From assembly GCF_023159225.1 (NCBI RefSeq), contig NC_063172.1, forward strand, positions 61,748,828 to 61,812,827: a DNA stretch of 64,000 nucleotides. Direction: 5' to 3'. A model generated the notes under the pieces. It saw nothing but the letters and a program-made list of their open reading frames with translations. It ran no database searches and was not told the origin of the DNA. Below are positions 52,591 to 64,000 of this stretch, one piece after another; position 1 is the first letter of the stretch, and each line of letters begins with the position of its first letter. Source of the stretch: Perognathus longimembris pacificus (Eukaryota; Chordata; Mammalia; Rodentia; Heteromyidae). The position numbers and the translations under genes are program-made.

Positions 52591-53540
52591 CCTCCCTCCC
52601 TCCTCTCAAATTTACCAACCCAGAGTACCCCCAGGACATGATAGCTTTACAGCTGAATTCTAGAATATATTTAAACATTTATTGCCTTTTTTTTTTTACC
52701 AACTCTTTCAGAAATCTTGTAAGAGGGAATACTTCTAAACTTATTTTATATTGCTTAGCATTACCCAGATGCTAAGGCCAGGGAAGGACACTACAAAGAA
52801 GGAAAATTACAGGCACTATCCCAGATGAAGCCCAAACAAAATCCTCAATACAATAGTGGCAAACTGAATTCACCAGCACATTGAAAGGACTGTACATCAT
52901 CTCCAACTAGGACTTCTTGATGGGATGTTACAACATACAAAAATCAGTCAATGTGATTCAGAGCATCAACAAGTTGAAGGAGAAATGCCATGTGATCATT
53001 GCTATAGCAGAGAAAGCTTGAGACAAAAATTTAATATCTTTTCATGATAAAAAATCTCTCAACAAATTTCTGTAAGAGAAACACCATAAAGGTCATATAT
53101 GACCAGCTACATCAAGTCTCCACGAGAAAATGTTAAAGCTTTTCCTCCAAGATCAGGAAGAAGACAAGAATGCTCACTACTTCCACTTCAATATAGTCTT
53201 AGAAGTCTTAATCAGAGCAAGTATATACAAAAAGAAAAGATGTTTACATGGAAAATAAAAACATTGATATACTCTCTAATCCAAGATGAAGGCCCTGGTG
53301 ACTCCACACAAAAAGCTGTATAAATAAATGATTCAGTAAAATTGTATAATATGAAATGAACATCCAAACTCAGCTATGTCTTTATACATTAATGATGACT
53401 TATCAAGATAGAAAATAAACATCCCATTTATTATGGCATAAAATAAGAATAAACAAATTTAACCCAAAAGCTGAAATATCTATACAGTGAAAACTATAAT
53501 ATGTGAAACTGAGGAATACACATAATTGAAACATTATTTC

Positions 53541-53934
53541 TAATTAAATATGTTTAGTAATCTATCACATTGCACACCTTAAAGAAAAAATATATAAAAC
53601 ACTTATTTTCCAATTATACTTCAATAAAGATGAAAAACTAGAAAAAAATATAGTTTTACAGTCACAACTACTTTTTGACCAATAAAATAAAAGAAGGGGA
53701 GAGGGAGTGGTAGAGAGAGGAAAAGAGAGACAGAGACAGACCTAGAGATATTGAGAGAGAGTGAAAGACAATAGAATGAACTTGATTGCAGATAAACACA
53801 CAAATCTTTCAGTAATAACAAAATCTGTGTTTTTTGAAAACTTCCTCCATGTGGGAATTTACTAAGTATGTATTATTTTTCCCCTTACAATTCTTAACAA
53901 GGCAGAGGTATTGCTATTATTATTTGGACAGATT
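53541..53934. other. AT-rich spacer
   Basis: A short 'attatacttcaataaag' motif at about 53,615 resembles the end of an ancient repeat. Not assignable. Confidence 0.35.
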
Positions 53935-54075
53935 TATTAGAGTATAATTAACATAAAACAAGCTGCATGCATAAAAAGGACACTTGTAAATTTTGACATG
54001 TCTATACACCTGTGCAAACATCCCCACAATCAAGATAATGATCATACTATTATCCCCTAAAAGGAGCTATTATCA
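53935..54075. mobile_element. Ancient L1M-type 3' region
   Basis: 'gagtataattaacataaaac', 'aaattttgacatgtctatac', 'acctgtgcaaacatccccac' and 'aatcaagataatgatcata' follow a widespread mammalian L1M block. The family is recalled, not verified. Confidence 0.55.
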
Positions 54076-54234
54076 CTCACAGCACTTTATAGATAGGAAT
54101 GATTTCCGTTTATTTTTCTTGAACTAAACAGCTATTATGAGAAGAAGGTTCCAGTATCTGAAGTTGTATCAGCTACTATTTTAGAATCATTTTTGTTCTA
54201 TACTAGCCTGCCTGTCTGGTTAGCCCTTTTCCTC

Positions 54235-54345
54235 TTTCCTTCTTTCTTCTTCATTTTTTCCTTCTTCCTCTCCCCTTCTCTCTCTCCTCTCACTTTCCTT
54301 CTCTTTCTACTCCTTCCTTTCTTTCTCCCTCTCTGTTTCTTGGTA
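54235..54345. repeat. Pyrimidine-rich (CTTT)n tract
   Basis: Imperfect TTCC, CTTT and CTCT units. Confidence 0.85.
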
Positions 54346-54509
54346 ATATGATTGGTCCCTTACTACAGATGAATTGCTCTACACTAACAGCACTGCCCTC
54401 TAAGCCGATAGCAATGAAAATTTTAACTAAGATATGTGCCAAATCAGTCTCATAAGCCCTTCATGTGGTATCACGTTTGGAGCCATGGGGCCCTGAAGAA
54501 CTTGGCCTT

Positions 54510-54670
54510 ACGCAGGCTGCCCCAGATTTGAACCACTGTTCTAGCATTTTCTGAATGATCTTGGGTGATCAAGGCATTTTTTCTCAGCTTTGGCATCCTC
54601 ATTGGCAAAAGGAGGGTAATCATGCCTATTGCCAAGATACCTTATCATGCACATAGTCCACTGATTATAA
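54510..54670 (+). mobile_element. MIR fragment
   Basis: 'ctgaatgatcttgggtgatc', 'ctttggcatcctcattggca' and 'aggagggtaatcatgccta' match the MIR middle part. Confidence 0.6.
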
Positions 54671-54908
54671 CATTTAATAGTAGCAAATGTTATTAAAATT
54701 GTTGTAGCAATTCTGTGAAATAGCATATGTCCTAAAATTTTAATTAGTGCTTTTAATTTCATCCAAAGTAGAGTTGTTTCTATAGAGAGAAATAAATCAA
54801 TAAAAAGTGTGCATCTCCATTTGCTATGCAGAATAATATTGCACATTACTAGAAATAAGATACTATTGTAAAGAGTACAGAAAATTGGAGATGGTCAACA
54901 TCTTACTA
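54671..54908. other. Spacer, nothing recognised
   Basis: AT-rich; no recognised feature. Confidence 0.4.
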
Positions 54909-55050
54909 ATTTCTCTCCTTGTAAGTTCCATGTTAGTTAAAATTCTATTGAGGAAAGCATGACGTTTTAGACATCAGTGATTTCTCTCCTTGTAAGGTCT
55001 ATGTTAGTTAAAATTCTATTGAGGAAAGCATGACGTTTTAGACATCAGTG
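54909..55050 (+). repeat. 71-bp tandem duplication, two copies
   Basis: The unit 'atttctctccttgtaag...gacatcagtg' occurs at 54,909-54,979 and 54,980-55,050. I count two differences between the copies (ttcc versus gtct region). It lies in otherwise unassigned DNA. Confidence 0.95.
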
Positions 55051-57559
55051 GTCTATGGAAGGAAAAAGAAGCTCCCATGTAACCACCCAGAAGGGATTTC
55101 ATTCGGTTCAGTGCCACACCTGTAGAACATCACCATCCTTGAGCACATCAGCAAGAAATGTGAAGAACATTTTTCCAGGTCCTGTGGTCAATACAAAAAT
55201 CAAGTTAATGAATTATTATTGAAATAAATAGTGAATTTGAATGCTGAAGAGATCAACAGGTCAATACTGGACAGAAACTAATCAGTATAGATAGTGGATT
55301 GGAAACGTGCCAATTTAAATGGATTTTCTTCCTTCTTTCTTCTTTCCCTACACGCTCGTTCCATTTTAAGGCGTATTAGAAATAATCACTACCAGTGTTA
55401 CTCGTGTGTTTTAGATGTCACTGAAACCACATATTGGAGATTGTGGTCTCACAGAAACATCCCAGGCAGTGAGTCAGTAGATGTTTACTCTTTCTTCTTT
55501 GTATAAAATAAGCCTACTAGGGAGCATGCAGTGTACTATACACTGGATGCACAAAAGGGAACCCCGCCTCCCCAATCCCTAGTTCTCCAGAACTGTACCT
55601 TGTTAGCTAGGAAAACTAAGTGTACCCAGAGGAGAAAGAGAAACAATAATAGTATGTGGATAAAGAAAGCAAGCATCGTGTGATTGTTATGAAGAAGAAA
55701 TACTTTTAGAGGGAAAATTATTTGAGTTAGAGCTGTGTGCTGTGGCCGAGAAATTAAGCAAGATTTTATGCCAGACCTGGCTCTAGAGCTGGATCTAGGG
55801 TTGGATTTCAATGGGAATCATGTAGAGAAGGACAAAAAACAAATATGCAGACACTGGCAAGCCTCACGTGCATACACAATCCTGCTGATTATATTTTCTT
55901 TTGCTCGTCGGTCTCACGGCTCCTTCTAAGCCACAACAATCTGGGGACAGGGTTTGGGGGTGACGACGTCTCGCCCTCCATTCTGAGTGGATGAGTTCAT
56001 CAACCCTGCATCTTTGTCTCCATGGCTGTATCTTGCACGTCACATATAGAGAATTGGAAGAAGGGAAAAGAAAATTTGAAGAGGGGATGACTCAGATTTT
56101 TTTGGTTCTTTTTGCTCCGTGTATGTGTGCATTCATCCAGGGAAGCAGGGAGCACAGAAAGAATATCTTGTTTGAGGGAAAGATCCTGGAGTTCAGTGCC
56201 AAAAAATTAAGATTTTAGTGACTTTGCCATCTATACTTTGAGTGTATTATAACAAAAATGTTATTTTCTTGTTTTTTTCTTCCTGTTTGCAAAGGGTAAC
56301 AACATTTGTAAAATACACAGAAAAGTATTAAAGTAAAAAAGCCCCAAAATAATAAAAAATAATATAAAAAGCCCAAAACTTAACAAACTAATAATATTTA
56401 TTGTGAGTTTAAATTTTGGTCCAATTAATTTTAAAAAATGTGAGGTGTAAAGCATTGATTTAGGAGCTTCATTTCTGAAGTTATCTCTAACTACTACAAT
56501 AAACATTTTAAAAAATGTCGAATGGGTTGACACAAAAATACATTTCCTCCTCAAATAAAGTACAAAGAGAGCATTAACCAATGAATGAACAGTTCCTCCA
56601 AGGAAGACTCAGGACACCTTCTACCACTGACTGTGCTATCTTCACTGTGTGCCTGGGATCTGCCATACTTGTCTTTCTCAGCTAACAATGGAAAAGACGT
56701 CTTGGGGGATTTTCCATGGTGCATTATTTTGCTCCATGCCTGAAAGGGGCACAAATGTCTTTTGATGGTATTCCACTGGCTTGCTAGTTCTCAATCTGAC
56801 CTGCAAGGGAGGCTGGGAGATCTATGTTAGCTAGGCGTCTAGGAAAAGGAGGGATTAGGTTTTGCAGTGAGTGGGGACAATTCTGCCTTGGGTGTGTGTG
56901 CAGCTAACTGTGTCTCCTCCAGGATGGCATCTGACTGGCAGCTTTGCAGTTTTATCTTTGGTTATCCCCAGTGAACATCCTATATGCACACCAAGGAGAT
57001 GCAATGGGTTACAGTGGACTTGATGGCATCGGCACTGTTATTTGTAAGTACTGCTCTATACCAACCTACTCACCCTGAGATAAAGAAAAGGAAGTCAGAT
57101 TGAAATGACTTCTTGTAAACAAATCCATCATTATGTTCCTTTTAGTGCATTTTAGTGCATTTCAATCATTACATTACATTTTTATTTCAGGAACTTGTAA
57201 AGATTAATGTTGAATTCTTTTTTCACTTTAGGTTCTTGGTGTCTATAATGAACGGCAAAACTCTATTTAAGAGATATCTTTTAGTTTGTAATCCATAGTA
57301 GCTGGTCTCTGGAGATAGAATAAACAGTAACTCACTGGTAGTCTTGCCACTAATTTTCAAGCACATGCATATACAGATATAGTTGAGATAAATAGAATGC
57401 CAACTTATTGAAAGGGTTTCCTGTGTTTACAGTAGCTTTAGCCACTGTGTAGTTTTGATAATAAATTCATCATCAGGTATAGAAGTGAGGTGGTAAAATT
57501 TTGTAGATAAGGTCCTACCGGTTCGATCCAAATGGACACTGTCATGGTGAGAAAAGATT
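55051..57559. other. Apparently single-copy, AT-rich DNA
   Basis: Positions 56,290-56,370 have an A-rich stretch ('aaatacacagaaaagtatta') reminiscent of an ancient mammalian repeat, but not assignable. Open frames of up to 106 codons lack domains. No exon supported. Confidence 0.4.
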
Positions 57560-57950
57560 ATTCATGACAGATATTTTTCCATGAGAAATGAGCAAGAGTT
57601 TAATGGACAGATCCAATAAGCTCCATAATTTCCTCCTTCCTCTCCTTTACATGGGTCAGAGTTCATGTTATTTTGGGGTGGCTTTGGTTTACAGACGAAA
57701 GGGCATAGTCTAAGAGGTAGGTAACAGGATATTAGGAAGAAGAAAGGATTAAGGACATTAACGAGAAGGCACTCTTCCTGTCTTTGGGATGGATCACTGT
57801 GTAATGCCAAGCATCCAGAATCCTGTGTACACAAGGACAAGGCAAACACACCAACCAGTTTTCCACTGACACACTAATCATACTTCCTGTACCCAGTTAT
57901 AGCTTCCACTGGCCCTAGGCTCTCTACAAAGTCCCGTTGGGCTAGGGTGG
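57560..57950 (-). mobile_element. LTR-like repeat, copy B (pairs with 29,380-29,760)
   Basis: Shares 'ggctttggtttacagacgaa', 'agggcatagtctaagaggta' and 'gtctttgggatggatcactg' with the copy at 29.4 kb. Both read 'CP.(I/V)CKPK.PQ' on the minus strand. Antisense 'gcaagagtttaatgg' at the left could be the complement of an LTR poly(A) region. Confidence 0.5.
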
Positions 57951-58795
57951 GCTCAAAACAGAATGAGTATGAGAAGAGATTTCAAGATCCAGAAAAAAAC
58001 AAACAGTAAAGAAATGTTGTCACAAGCTAAGGTAGGCTGAGGATTGCCAGCGGCTACCTGCACTGAAAGAATCGGGGAAAGACTCCCTAGAGCCTTTTGA
58101 GGGAAGCACGGATCCTTCTTATCTTGGACTTCAGGTTCACCCATCTGTGGGGCAGCGAGCCTCCCAGCTATGGTAATCGGTCACAACAGCACTAGGAAAT
58201 GAATGCAGTAGTACAGCAGTGACATTGTGACCATGTCCGCATAATGAATGAATGCGCATTTTACACACTTGGAAGCTGGAATGGCGAAATTCTTTTCCAG
58301 AGAGTTTCTGGCCATCCTTCAAGAACTCTGGAGAGTGACATGTACAGATGCTTTGCTGAAGATGATGGCAGTAATAATCTCAATTTTCATTGCCTTTCTA
58401 AACCCAAGCCTTTTGAAAGTAGTCTTCCATACTAGGTTAGAGCCTATTTATGTGTTTTCATTTTTGCCAGTAGGTAGTAGCCGATATGATGCAAACGAGT
58501 CTTGGGATGTGGTTGAGCATTTGAACTTGCCCTTCTATTGTTTTTGACCTCACTGCTTTGTGAGAATATTTCACTGTGTGTGAGACAGGCCCTGAGGATG
58601 AGGAACCACAAGGACAGTGACCTACCCCAGACTTCCATCAAATAGATCTTCTAAATCTGTCAGCTCTGGTTGACTCATAGACAAGCCCAGCCAGAAGAGC
58701 TGTTTAGATAACATTAGGGATTTTTAAAATAGGGAGACACTAAAAATATAGTTTAGTATCAAGTGATTGTGAGTTTAAATTTTACAAAAAATTTA
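57951..58795. other. Apparently single-copy DNA
   Basis: Plus frame 58,248-58,547 (99 codons) has a hydrophobic stretch but no recognisable domain. No supported gene. Confidence 0.4.
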
Positions 58796-58885
58796 GTATC
58801 TTTACCGTTATTGTAAAGGTGATGTACAGAGGGGTTACAGTTACCTAAGTCAGGTAATGAGTCCACTTCTCTTTGAACAGTGGCA
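58796..58885 (-). mobile_element. L1 extreme 3' end
   Basis: 'aaaggtgatgtacagagggg' and 'ttacagttacctaa' are the same antisense L1 end block as at 25,800 and 41,355. Heavily 5'-truncated, about 90 bases. Confidence 0.7.
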
Positions 58886-59155
58886 TCTCTTCCCTTGTTT
58901 TCTCTCTGTGAATTTAATTTTAAAAATACATTTAAAAAGCCATCTAAATATGTGTCTATATGTGTGTGTGTATTTTGTGTATCTCCCCTGAATTTTTACT
59001 ATTATCTTTTAGTGGCCATTAATGATAGAGATAATTTTTTGTACATTTCCTATCATATTTCTTGCTTCAACCAATTAGTTTGTCAGAATGATAATTTACT
59101 TTATCAACTGTATTCTTCCTATGCTTTCTAAGGGATTAGCTAAATCGATGATACT
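58886..59155. other. Spacer, nothing recognised
   Basis: Ends with the left target-site copy of the next SINE (59,147-59,155). Confidence 0.4.
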
Positions 59156-59401
59156 GGGGCTTGGACTCTGGTCCTAGGTGCTGTCCCAGAGCTTCTTTTG
59201 CTCAAGGAGAGTGCTCTACCACTTGAGCCACAGCATGACTTCCAGCTTCTTGAATAGTTTATTGGAGATAAGAATCTCAAAAAAAAAAAAAAAAAAGAAT
59301 CTCATGGAGTTTTCTTTCTGGGCTGGCTTCTAACCGTGATCCTCAGATGACAGCCTCCTGAGTAGCTAGGATTACAGATGTGAGCCACTGGCACCTGGCT
59401 A
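59156..59401 (-). mobile_element. B1-Geo composite SINE carrying an A-run insertion
   Basis: Antisense Geo half ('ggggcttggactctggtcct', 'ctaccacttgagccacagc'), linker, and B1 half ending 'gagccactggcacctggcta'. A 9-bp duplication, gatgatact, lies at 59,147-59,155 and 59,402-59,410. The linker holds the A-run insertion at 59,270-59,304. Confidence 0.9.
59270..59304 (+). repeat. A-only insertion with 10-bp flanking duplication
   Basis: aagaatctca occurs at 59,270-59,279 and 59,295-59,304. Between them there is essentially only A, giving an 18-base A run overall. Other B1-Geo copies have one copy of this linker sequence and no A run, so this is an insertion in this SINE. Confidence 0.85.
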
Positions 59402-59410
59402 GATGATACT

Positions 59411-59929
59411 ATTTTATACCACTTACTTGGGGAATGCTTGTTAAGCAGTTAAGTGCTAACTGATGGAAAATGCCAGCAGATCTCATAGAAAAGCTGTAGT
59501 TCCTATTGCCATGAAAAAACGACAACAAGAACAAACCTTATGAAGAATGAGATCCTCAATAGGGAAGTGTTTTATGTGAGTGGTTTGGAACTTGTGACTC
59601 CTGTTCTCCACTCTGTCAGGAAAGAGGTTTGAATTATTCGAGAGAGAATGTAACTCACCGTTTCCCAAATGAGTAATAGGATCTATTTGCAACTGTTAGA
59701 GTTCTTGATATGTATAATATGCCCAGGACCAAATCAGATAGATGGCCCTTGGCATAGCAATATCAGGGCATAATAAAAACCATACTCAGGAAAGTGTGTG
59801 TTTTTTCAAATGAGACTAAACTAGTTTGTTTTGGAAAAAGTAATGTTCAGCTTTAGGTCATTGTACTAGCTTCATAATCTGAAGAAATGAATGCAAATCT
59901 CCAGATGGGAAGAAGGGACTCGACGAGGT
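59411..59929. other. Spacer, nothing recognised
   Basis: No repeat or coding signal recognised. Confidence 0.4.
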
Positions 59930-60680
59930 CCTGAGTATATTGCCCTTCCCTGAATAATTGGGGTCCACCTTACATCCTTTGCCCTCTCTCCTGAAATACA
60001 CCCTGGACCTAGGGGACTTGGAGCTCATAGGACGCTACTATAGCAAAGGATGGAGCTTCTTCCCCACATGAAGAAGGAGAATGGGAACACATGACTGAGA
60101 AGCTAGAACTGAGGGCCAAAAGAGAATGGAGGTCCAGGAGAGGAGAGAGACGTTTGTGCAGACATTCTCAGTCCCCGGCCCTCATAGCTTTGTCTTCCAT
60201 CCAATCTGAGGGCTTTATTCATCAGGTTTGGGATAGAAACCAACCTCACATAAAGACTGCTGCTCCTCGCAGGCAACAAAGGGCCTGCAGATAACCTGAG
60301 ACATTCGGAGGAGCTCTCCATGCATTGTGTGTGGTGCGTACTGGGGATGATGGAGTAGAACATCACTGGCAGGAACCCACACTGAACCTGTGGATCACTA
60401 GGCCGGTATCTCCATTCGGGTCAGCTGTCAGAAGACTGCAAGCCACAGAGATGCGAGGGTAGACATGGAGCCCTCTGACTGAGCTACCACGCACCTTAGC
60501 ACCACCGACAAACAACTGCCAAGGAAAAGTAATCCACCTGGAGCTAAGAGTGAGGGGTTTTGCACAGCCAGGTCAAACCAACTATCACGCAAAGAACACA
60601 CGAACTGAAGGGGACCCTGCGACCAATAATTCCCCGTGGGAACAAGGAAGTGTTCACCAACATGGAGCTACTGGACAAAC
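59930..60680 (-). mobile_element. Candidate ERV LTR with flanking sequence
   Basis: Minus-strand AATAAA in 'gatgaataaagccctcagat' (complement near 60,205-60,225) has an R/U5-like context. Upstream sequence of higher GC and many CpG extends to about 60,680 and differs in composition from the AT-rich flanks. No second LTR or coding region found; ends unknown. Confidence 0.35.
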
Positions 60681-60895
60681 ATTTGAAAAATCATTTTAGT
60701 GAGTTTATTTTTTCCTTGATCATAGAATTAAAATGCATACTCACATATCTTGGAAAATTCAAAGCATACTTGAAAGCATAAATACAACTTGCAATGGTCT
60801 TATGCACATGCGTGCATGCATGTCTTCATGTGCAGGCCCACATGTGTGAATAATAATTTTTTAGATGTATTTTCCAAACAAAATTGGAACCATGC

Positions 60896-60995
60896 AAATA
60901 ATATGTAGGTAATATGTAAATAATATGTAGGTAATATTTATTCATTTTTACCTAACACGAGAGAACAATCATGTTCAACTATCATGTTCAACTAC
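60896..60995 (+). repeat. Short tandem duplications
   Basis: A 22-base unit containing 'aatatgtaggtaatatgtaa' is nearly duplicated at 60,896-60,944. A 13-base unit, atcatgttcaact, is duplicated at about 60,968-60,994. Confidence 0.85.
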
Positions 60996-61289
60996 AGTCT
61001 CAATGACACTATGCTATCCTAGCTAATGAATATAACCTAATAATTTTAGATCATGCAGTTTATAAACATTTTTCAGTTATGACTACAACACATTCCATAT
61101 TGCATTATGATTCCATTGCATTATGATTTTTTTTACAATTAAGTGCTATAAGGTGTATGCATAGACATTAGAGCAAAGAACATGCATGTAGTTGAGATGT
61201 TTTTATGCTTACTGCTCAACTGCTCTCCAACTAAGCTCATGGAACCTCCATGGACAGGTAGGTAGATCCAGATAACACACTGGGTAAAT
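60996..61289. other. AT-rich spacer
   Basis: Another short duplication, 'cattgcattatgatt', lies near 61,100-61,130. Nothing else recognised. Confidence 0.4.
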
Positions 61290-61500
61290 ATTAAGAATGT
61301 GATTTCTGAAGTCTGAAACCCTGGATCTGGCCACCAGACTCAGACAATTGCCGGGGCATAACCTTAGGCTATTTATAATATCATTGCAGAGTTCAACCTG
61401 TTTATTTGCAAAATGGGACCAATCATACCAACACCTAGCTTCAAGAATGACTAGGATGATTTAATGAGCAAATGGGCAAAAGCCCCTTTTAAAGGTGCAA
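61290..61500 (+). mobile_element. MIR element
   Basis: 'gtgatttctgaagtctgaaa', 'caattgccggggcataacct', 'ttatttgcaaaatgggacca' and 'aggatgatttaatgagcaaa' follow MIR order over most of its length. Confidence 0.7.
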
Positions 61501-63138
61501 AGGCTATCCGAATATTAGTTATTTGCACTACTGACATGTTTCCAACTCCTGTTTCCTGCTTAGTTGCCACTTGAAATACAACAGCCATAACCTGGTTCTG
61601 TGCCCAGCCGTGGAGATAAAAGGGCAGAGTAAATGAGGCAGTTCTGCAAGGCTATCAGGAATGGGGGAGGAGGCTTCATGTCTTCCATTAGAAATCCCTG
61701 CAGGGAAATTCATGTCTCTCTGACATCTCACACCAACACTGCACGGGCCCGTGGGGAAAAGGGTCAGGGAGAAGCATGCAGCCAGGCTAACTCATTACCA
61801 TAAGTGTGCCTGGAATTGAAGAAGACAATCAAGTAAGGCCCAATGGGATGAAGACACTGTCTGCAGCTGGCATTTCCTTCTGGGAGATGAAAAGGTTCAG
61901 CTGAATGAATGGATGCCATATCTGTGTGGACCTGCATGGACACATCATGAATTGAAAATGCAATGCAAATGCAAACTCCCCTCCAGAGAAAGGGCACCTT
62001 CCCCTCCTCTGAGTATCCACAGAGCTGGAAATGTGGGCAAGGGAAGACAAGTGAGGGCAAGCTTCTAAAGATGCACTGGGTCTGTGAAGGGAAGGGAGAG
62101 AAAGGGAAGAAAAGGAGGGAAATTTGCCTTCTTGGAATCAGACTAAACCTAACAGGCTTTCCTCATAGCACCACCCTTGGGAGTTATTACTAGCTGGGGA
62201 GTGTAAACTCGAAAACTGGGGAGCAGGGACTATAACCACTGGAAATCAATACTGAGAAGGAGAGGAAAGAAGGAGGAAGGGAGGAAGGGAAAAGAAGAGG
62301 GAGAATGAGAGAAAGGAAAGAAGGAGGGAGACAAATAAAGAGGAGAACAGAAGGAAGGAAAGAAGAAAAGGGGTGGGGGAGGGGACAACAGAGCTGAAGA
62401 AAACTGAATTTAAGGACCATTATTACAATGGATGACTTAAACTAGGCCCAGGAGTCTGTCAATTGGAATCTTTAAAATCTAAAACTCCAAACACGTATCT
62501 TCCAGTACGATGATTTCAGAAAAAAATTTAACTGAGGTCTGAGGAAGGATTGGTGGTAGAAAGAGCAGCTGGCCTGAAAATATTTTAATATATTCTGATA
62601 TTGTTAATGATTGCCTAGTATCCTGGGATGTTGATTGTAGAATTAGCTGAAACTTAGGAAAGGAAGTTCATGATCATTTTTGGTTCACCTGGGTCAGGGA
62701 ATGCTGTCCTTATTTTCTTATGAAACTATCAGTATGAATTGGGATCCTAAGGTATAAAACTAAGGATAAATGCACAATGATGAATGTTTCCGAGTATTTC
62801 TCAAGGCATTAAAATACATTTTCCCAAGAAAATCATTTAATAGAGAGCTATATTCAATTGATCATTTGAGCATTTTGACTGAGGTGACATTTGAAGTAGG
62901 TCATAAAAGATAGAAGTGAATTATACAAACATAAAAGGAAACAATATGACCATCCATTTAAGCATGATAGATAATTCCATATTTATTCCAGTGCAGAGTA
63001 ATAAAAGATCTGCTTTCAGTAGCTTCAATTCCTTACTGCCTTTGTTTTTCATGCAACCTTTCTCATCTTTCTATCAATATTTATGCCTCACAATATATGC
63101 TGACTTTCTCCTCATAAAAAAAAAAATCTTTAAATGGA
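61501..63138. other. Apparently single-copy DNA with a purine tract
   Basis: Imperfect GAAG/GGAA repeats lie at about 62,255-62,390. Open frames of up to 98 codons have no domain. No repeat family or exon recognised. Confidence 0.4.
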
Positions 63139-63383
63139 GCTGGGTGCCTGTGGCCCACACAAGTAATCATAAATACTTAGGAGACTGAGATTTGAGGTTC
63201 TCACTTCAAAGATATCCCTGGCAAGAAAGTACCCGAGACTTATCTCCAATTAAGCACCAGTGAGGGAGAAATGGATCTGTGGCTCAAGTTGAGTCCTAGC
63301 CTTGAACACAAAAGGTCAGGGACAGCACCTAGGCCCTGAGTTCAAGCCCCATCAATGGTACAAACCAAACAAAACAAAAACAA
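63139..63383 (+). mobile_element. B1-Geo composite SINE
   Basis: Sense: 'gctgggtgcctgtggcccac' (B1), 'tatctccaattaagcaccag' (linker), 'ggatctgtggctcaagttga' and 'ggccctgagttcaagccccat' trimmed (Geo), then a (CAAA)n-like tail. Confidence 0.85.
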
Positions 63384-64000
63384 CTTCCTGAAAAATAACT
63401 AAAACAAAAACTAATAACAAAAGCAGAGAGGATCTGCTTTGTAACAGATATCATAAACTATATGGAATATAAGTTACATAATATTCTTAACAAACGTATT
63501 TAGCAAATAAAGTGCAGACAAGTTTGATTTACAAAGGCCAGAATTTCTTTTATTATTAACTGTATTTTTTTTTTTTTGTCTTTTCTGCTTTGGTACTGGG
63601 GCTAGACAGGTCTGAATTTTCACTCTCTTGTGGTAGCCAGTGACTACAGCTACTTTTGATGCAAAAAAGAAATGAACCAGCAATATAGCTGCTTTTCATT
63701 CCAAATGCGTGGTGCAGTTTGGCAGCCCCCCACAAAGGCAAGTGCGGGCTAGCGCACACATGCTGAGACAGCAGAGGAAAAGAGGAAACTGGCATGTTCT
63801 TTAAGCAGTTACTCCAAGGAGAGAATTTAATTCTGAAACCAACGCAGCACTGACCATTTACACCTAGCTTCTAAATTGAACTGCAAATTTATCTTCCTCC
63901 TTTTTTTGTTGTGTATATAATATGCCCATTTTAGGAAAACCAGAAAATTCATATAAAAGGGAAAAACATATAACCACCCAAATTATTCTCCAGAGGTTGC
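63384..64000. other. No clear feature
   Basis: A T run at 63,567-63,578 begins a stretch that could be a very decayed antisense SINE. The last 100 bases ('aaccagaaaattcatataaa', 'aaccacccaaattattctcc') resemble an ancient mammalian repeat, unassigned. Confidence 0.35.

Larger units (their letters stand above)
51400..53540 (+). mobile_element. Old L1 ORF2 fragment (endonuclease end to RT)
   Basis: With many stops, translation still gives 'AAECTFFSRTQ', 'FSDHTPVILEINYRGKW' (the SDH of the L1 endonuclease end) and 'KRPKHIMII'. After two SINEs it continues with RT-region DNA ('aaggaaaattacaggcacta', 'caaaatcctcaatacaatag', 'aacaagttgaaggagaaatg'). An IDL-Geo (51,725) and a B1-Geo (52,303) interrupt it. 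Long decayed. Confidence 0.75.

Noticed and set aside
1..64000. A novel multi-gene system such as a defence island or gene cluster
   Set aside because: Nothing in the window has operon-like or clustered gene organisation. Coding signal is confined to L1 fragments and one unidentified, possibly retrocopied, frame.

Overview
This is mammalian nuclear DNA, almost certainly from a rodent of the superfamily Geomyoidea (kangaroo rats, pocket mice, pocket gophers). The best evidence is seven copies of a dimeric SINE. Its left half is ID-like (tRNA-Ala type) and its right half is a second tRNA-like unit, which matches the IDL-Geo family described as restricted to Geomyoidea. About two dozen further SINEs join a B1/7SL-like left part to the same right unit or are halves or older relatives of it. 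Rodent-type L1 ends, MIR, MaLR-type LTRs and long (CA)n, (GA)n and (CTAT)n microsatellites fit the same picture.

I find no host protein-coding exon I would defend, and no tRNA, rRNA or snRNA gene, CRISPR array or operon. The window reads as intergenic or deep intronic sequence. The only convincing protein-like reading belongs to L1 ORF2 fragments. The best are an intact 200-codon C-terminal piece at 41,755-42,357 (minus) and a frameshifted one at 30,908-31,838 (plus). A possible retrocopy of an unidentified mRNA lies at 24,941-25,465 (minus).

Layout. 1-8.0 kb: L1 3' ends, a decayed antisense L1 reverse-transcriptase piece, B1-Geo SINEs, microsatellites and a MaLR-like LTR. 8-20 kb: an IDL-Geo inside an ancient L1-like repeat, two related L1 3' pieces, several (TG)n tracts, MIR, and a Tigger-like DNA transposon at 18.6 kb. 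20-24.9 kb: mostly single-copy. 24.9-28.3 kb: the retrocopy, then a 5'-inverted L1 split by a younger L1 that itself carries an IDL-Geo. 28.5-33.3 kb: SINEs, a Tigger-like piece, and a three-level nest (IDL-Geo in L1 in B1-Geo) with target-site duplications at two levels. 33.3-36.2 kb: mostly single-copy DNA with a strong CTCF-like motif. 36.2-44.6 kb: an IDL-Geo in a B1-Geo, a young L1, and a stack of MaLR LTRs invaded by an IDL-Geo and an ERV-like LTR. 44.6-51 kb: single-copy DNA, low-complexity tracts and an LTR-like piece. 51.4-53.5 kb: an old plus-strand L1 ORF2. 54.9 kb: a 71-bp tandem duplication. 55-64 kb: sparse repeats.

Most findings therefore concern retrotransposon biology: a Geo unit inserted alone with its own target duplication, shared use of that unit by two SINE architectures, nested insertions that give relative ages, an A-only insertion, and SINE tails turning into microsatellites. 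Family names are from memory of consensus sequences and were not checked against a repeat library.
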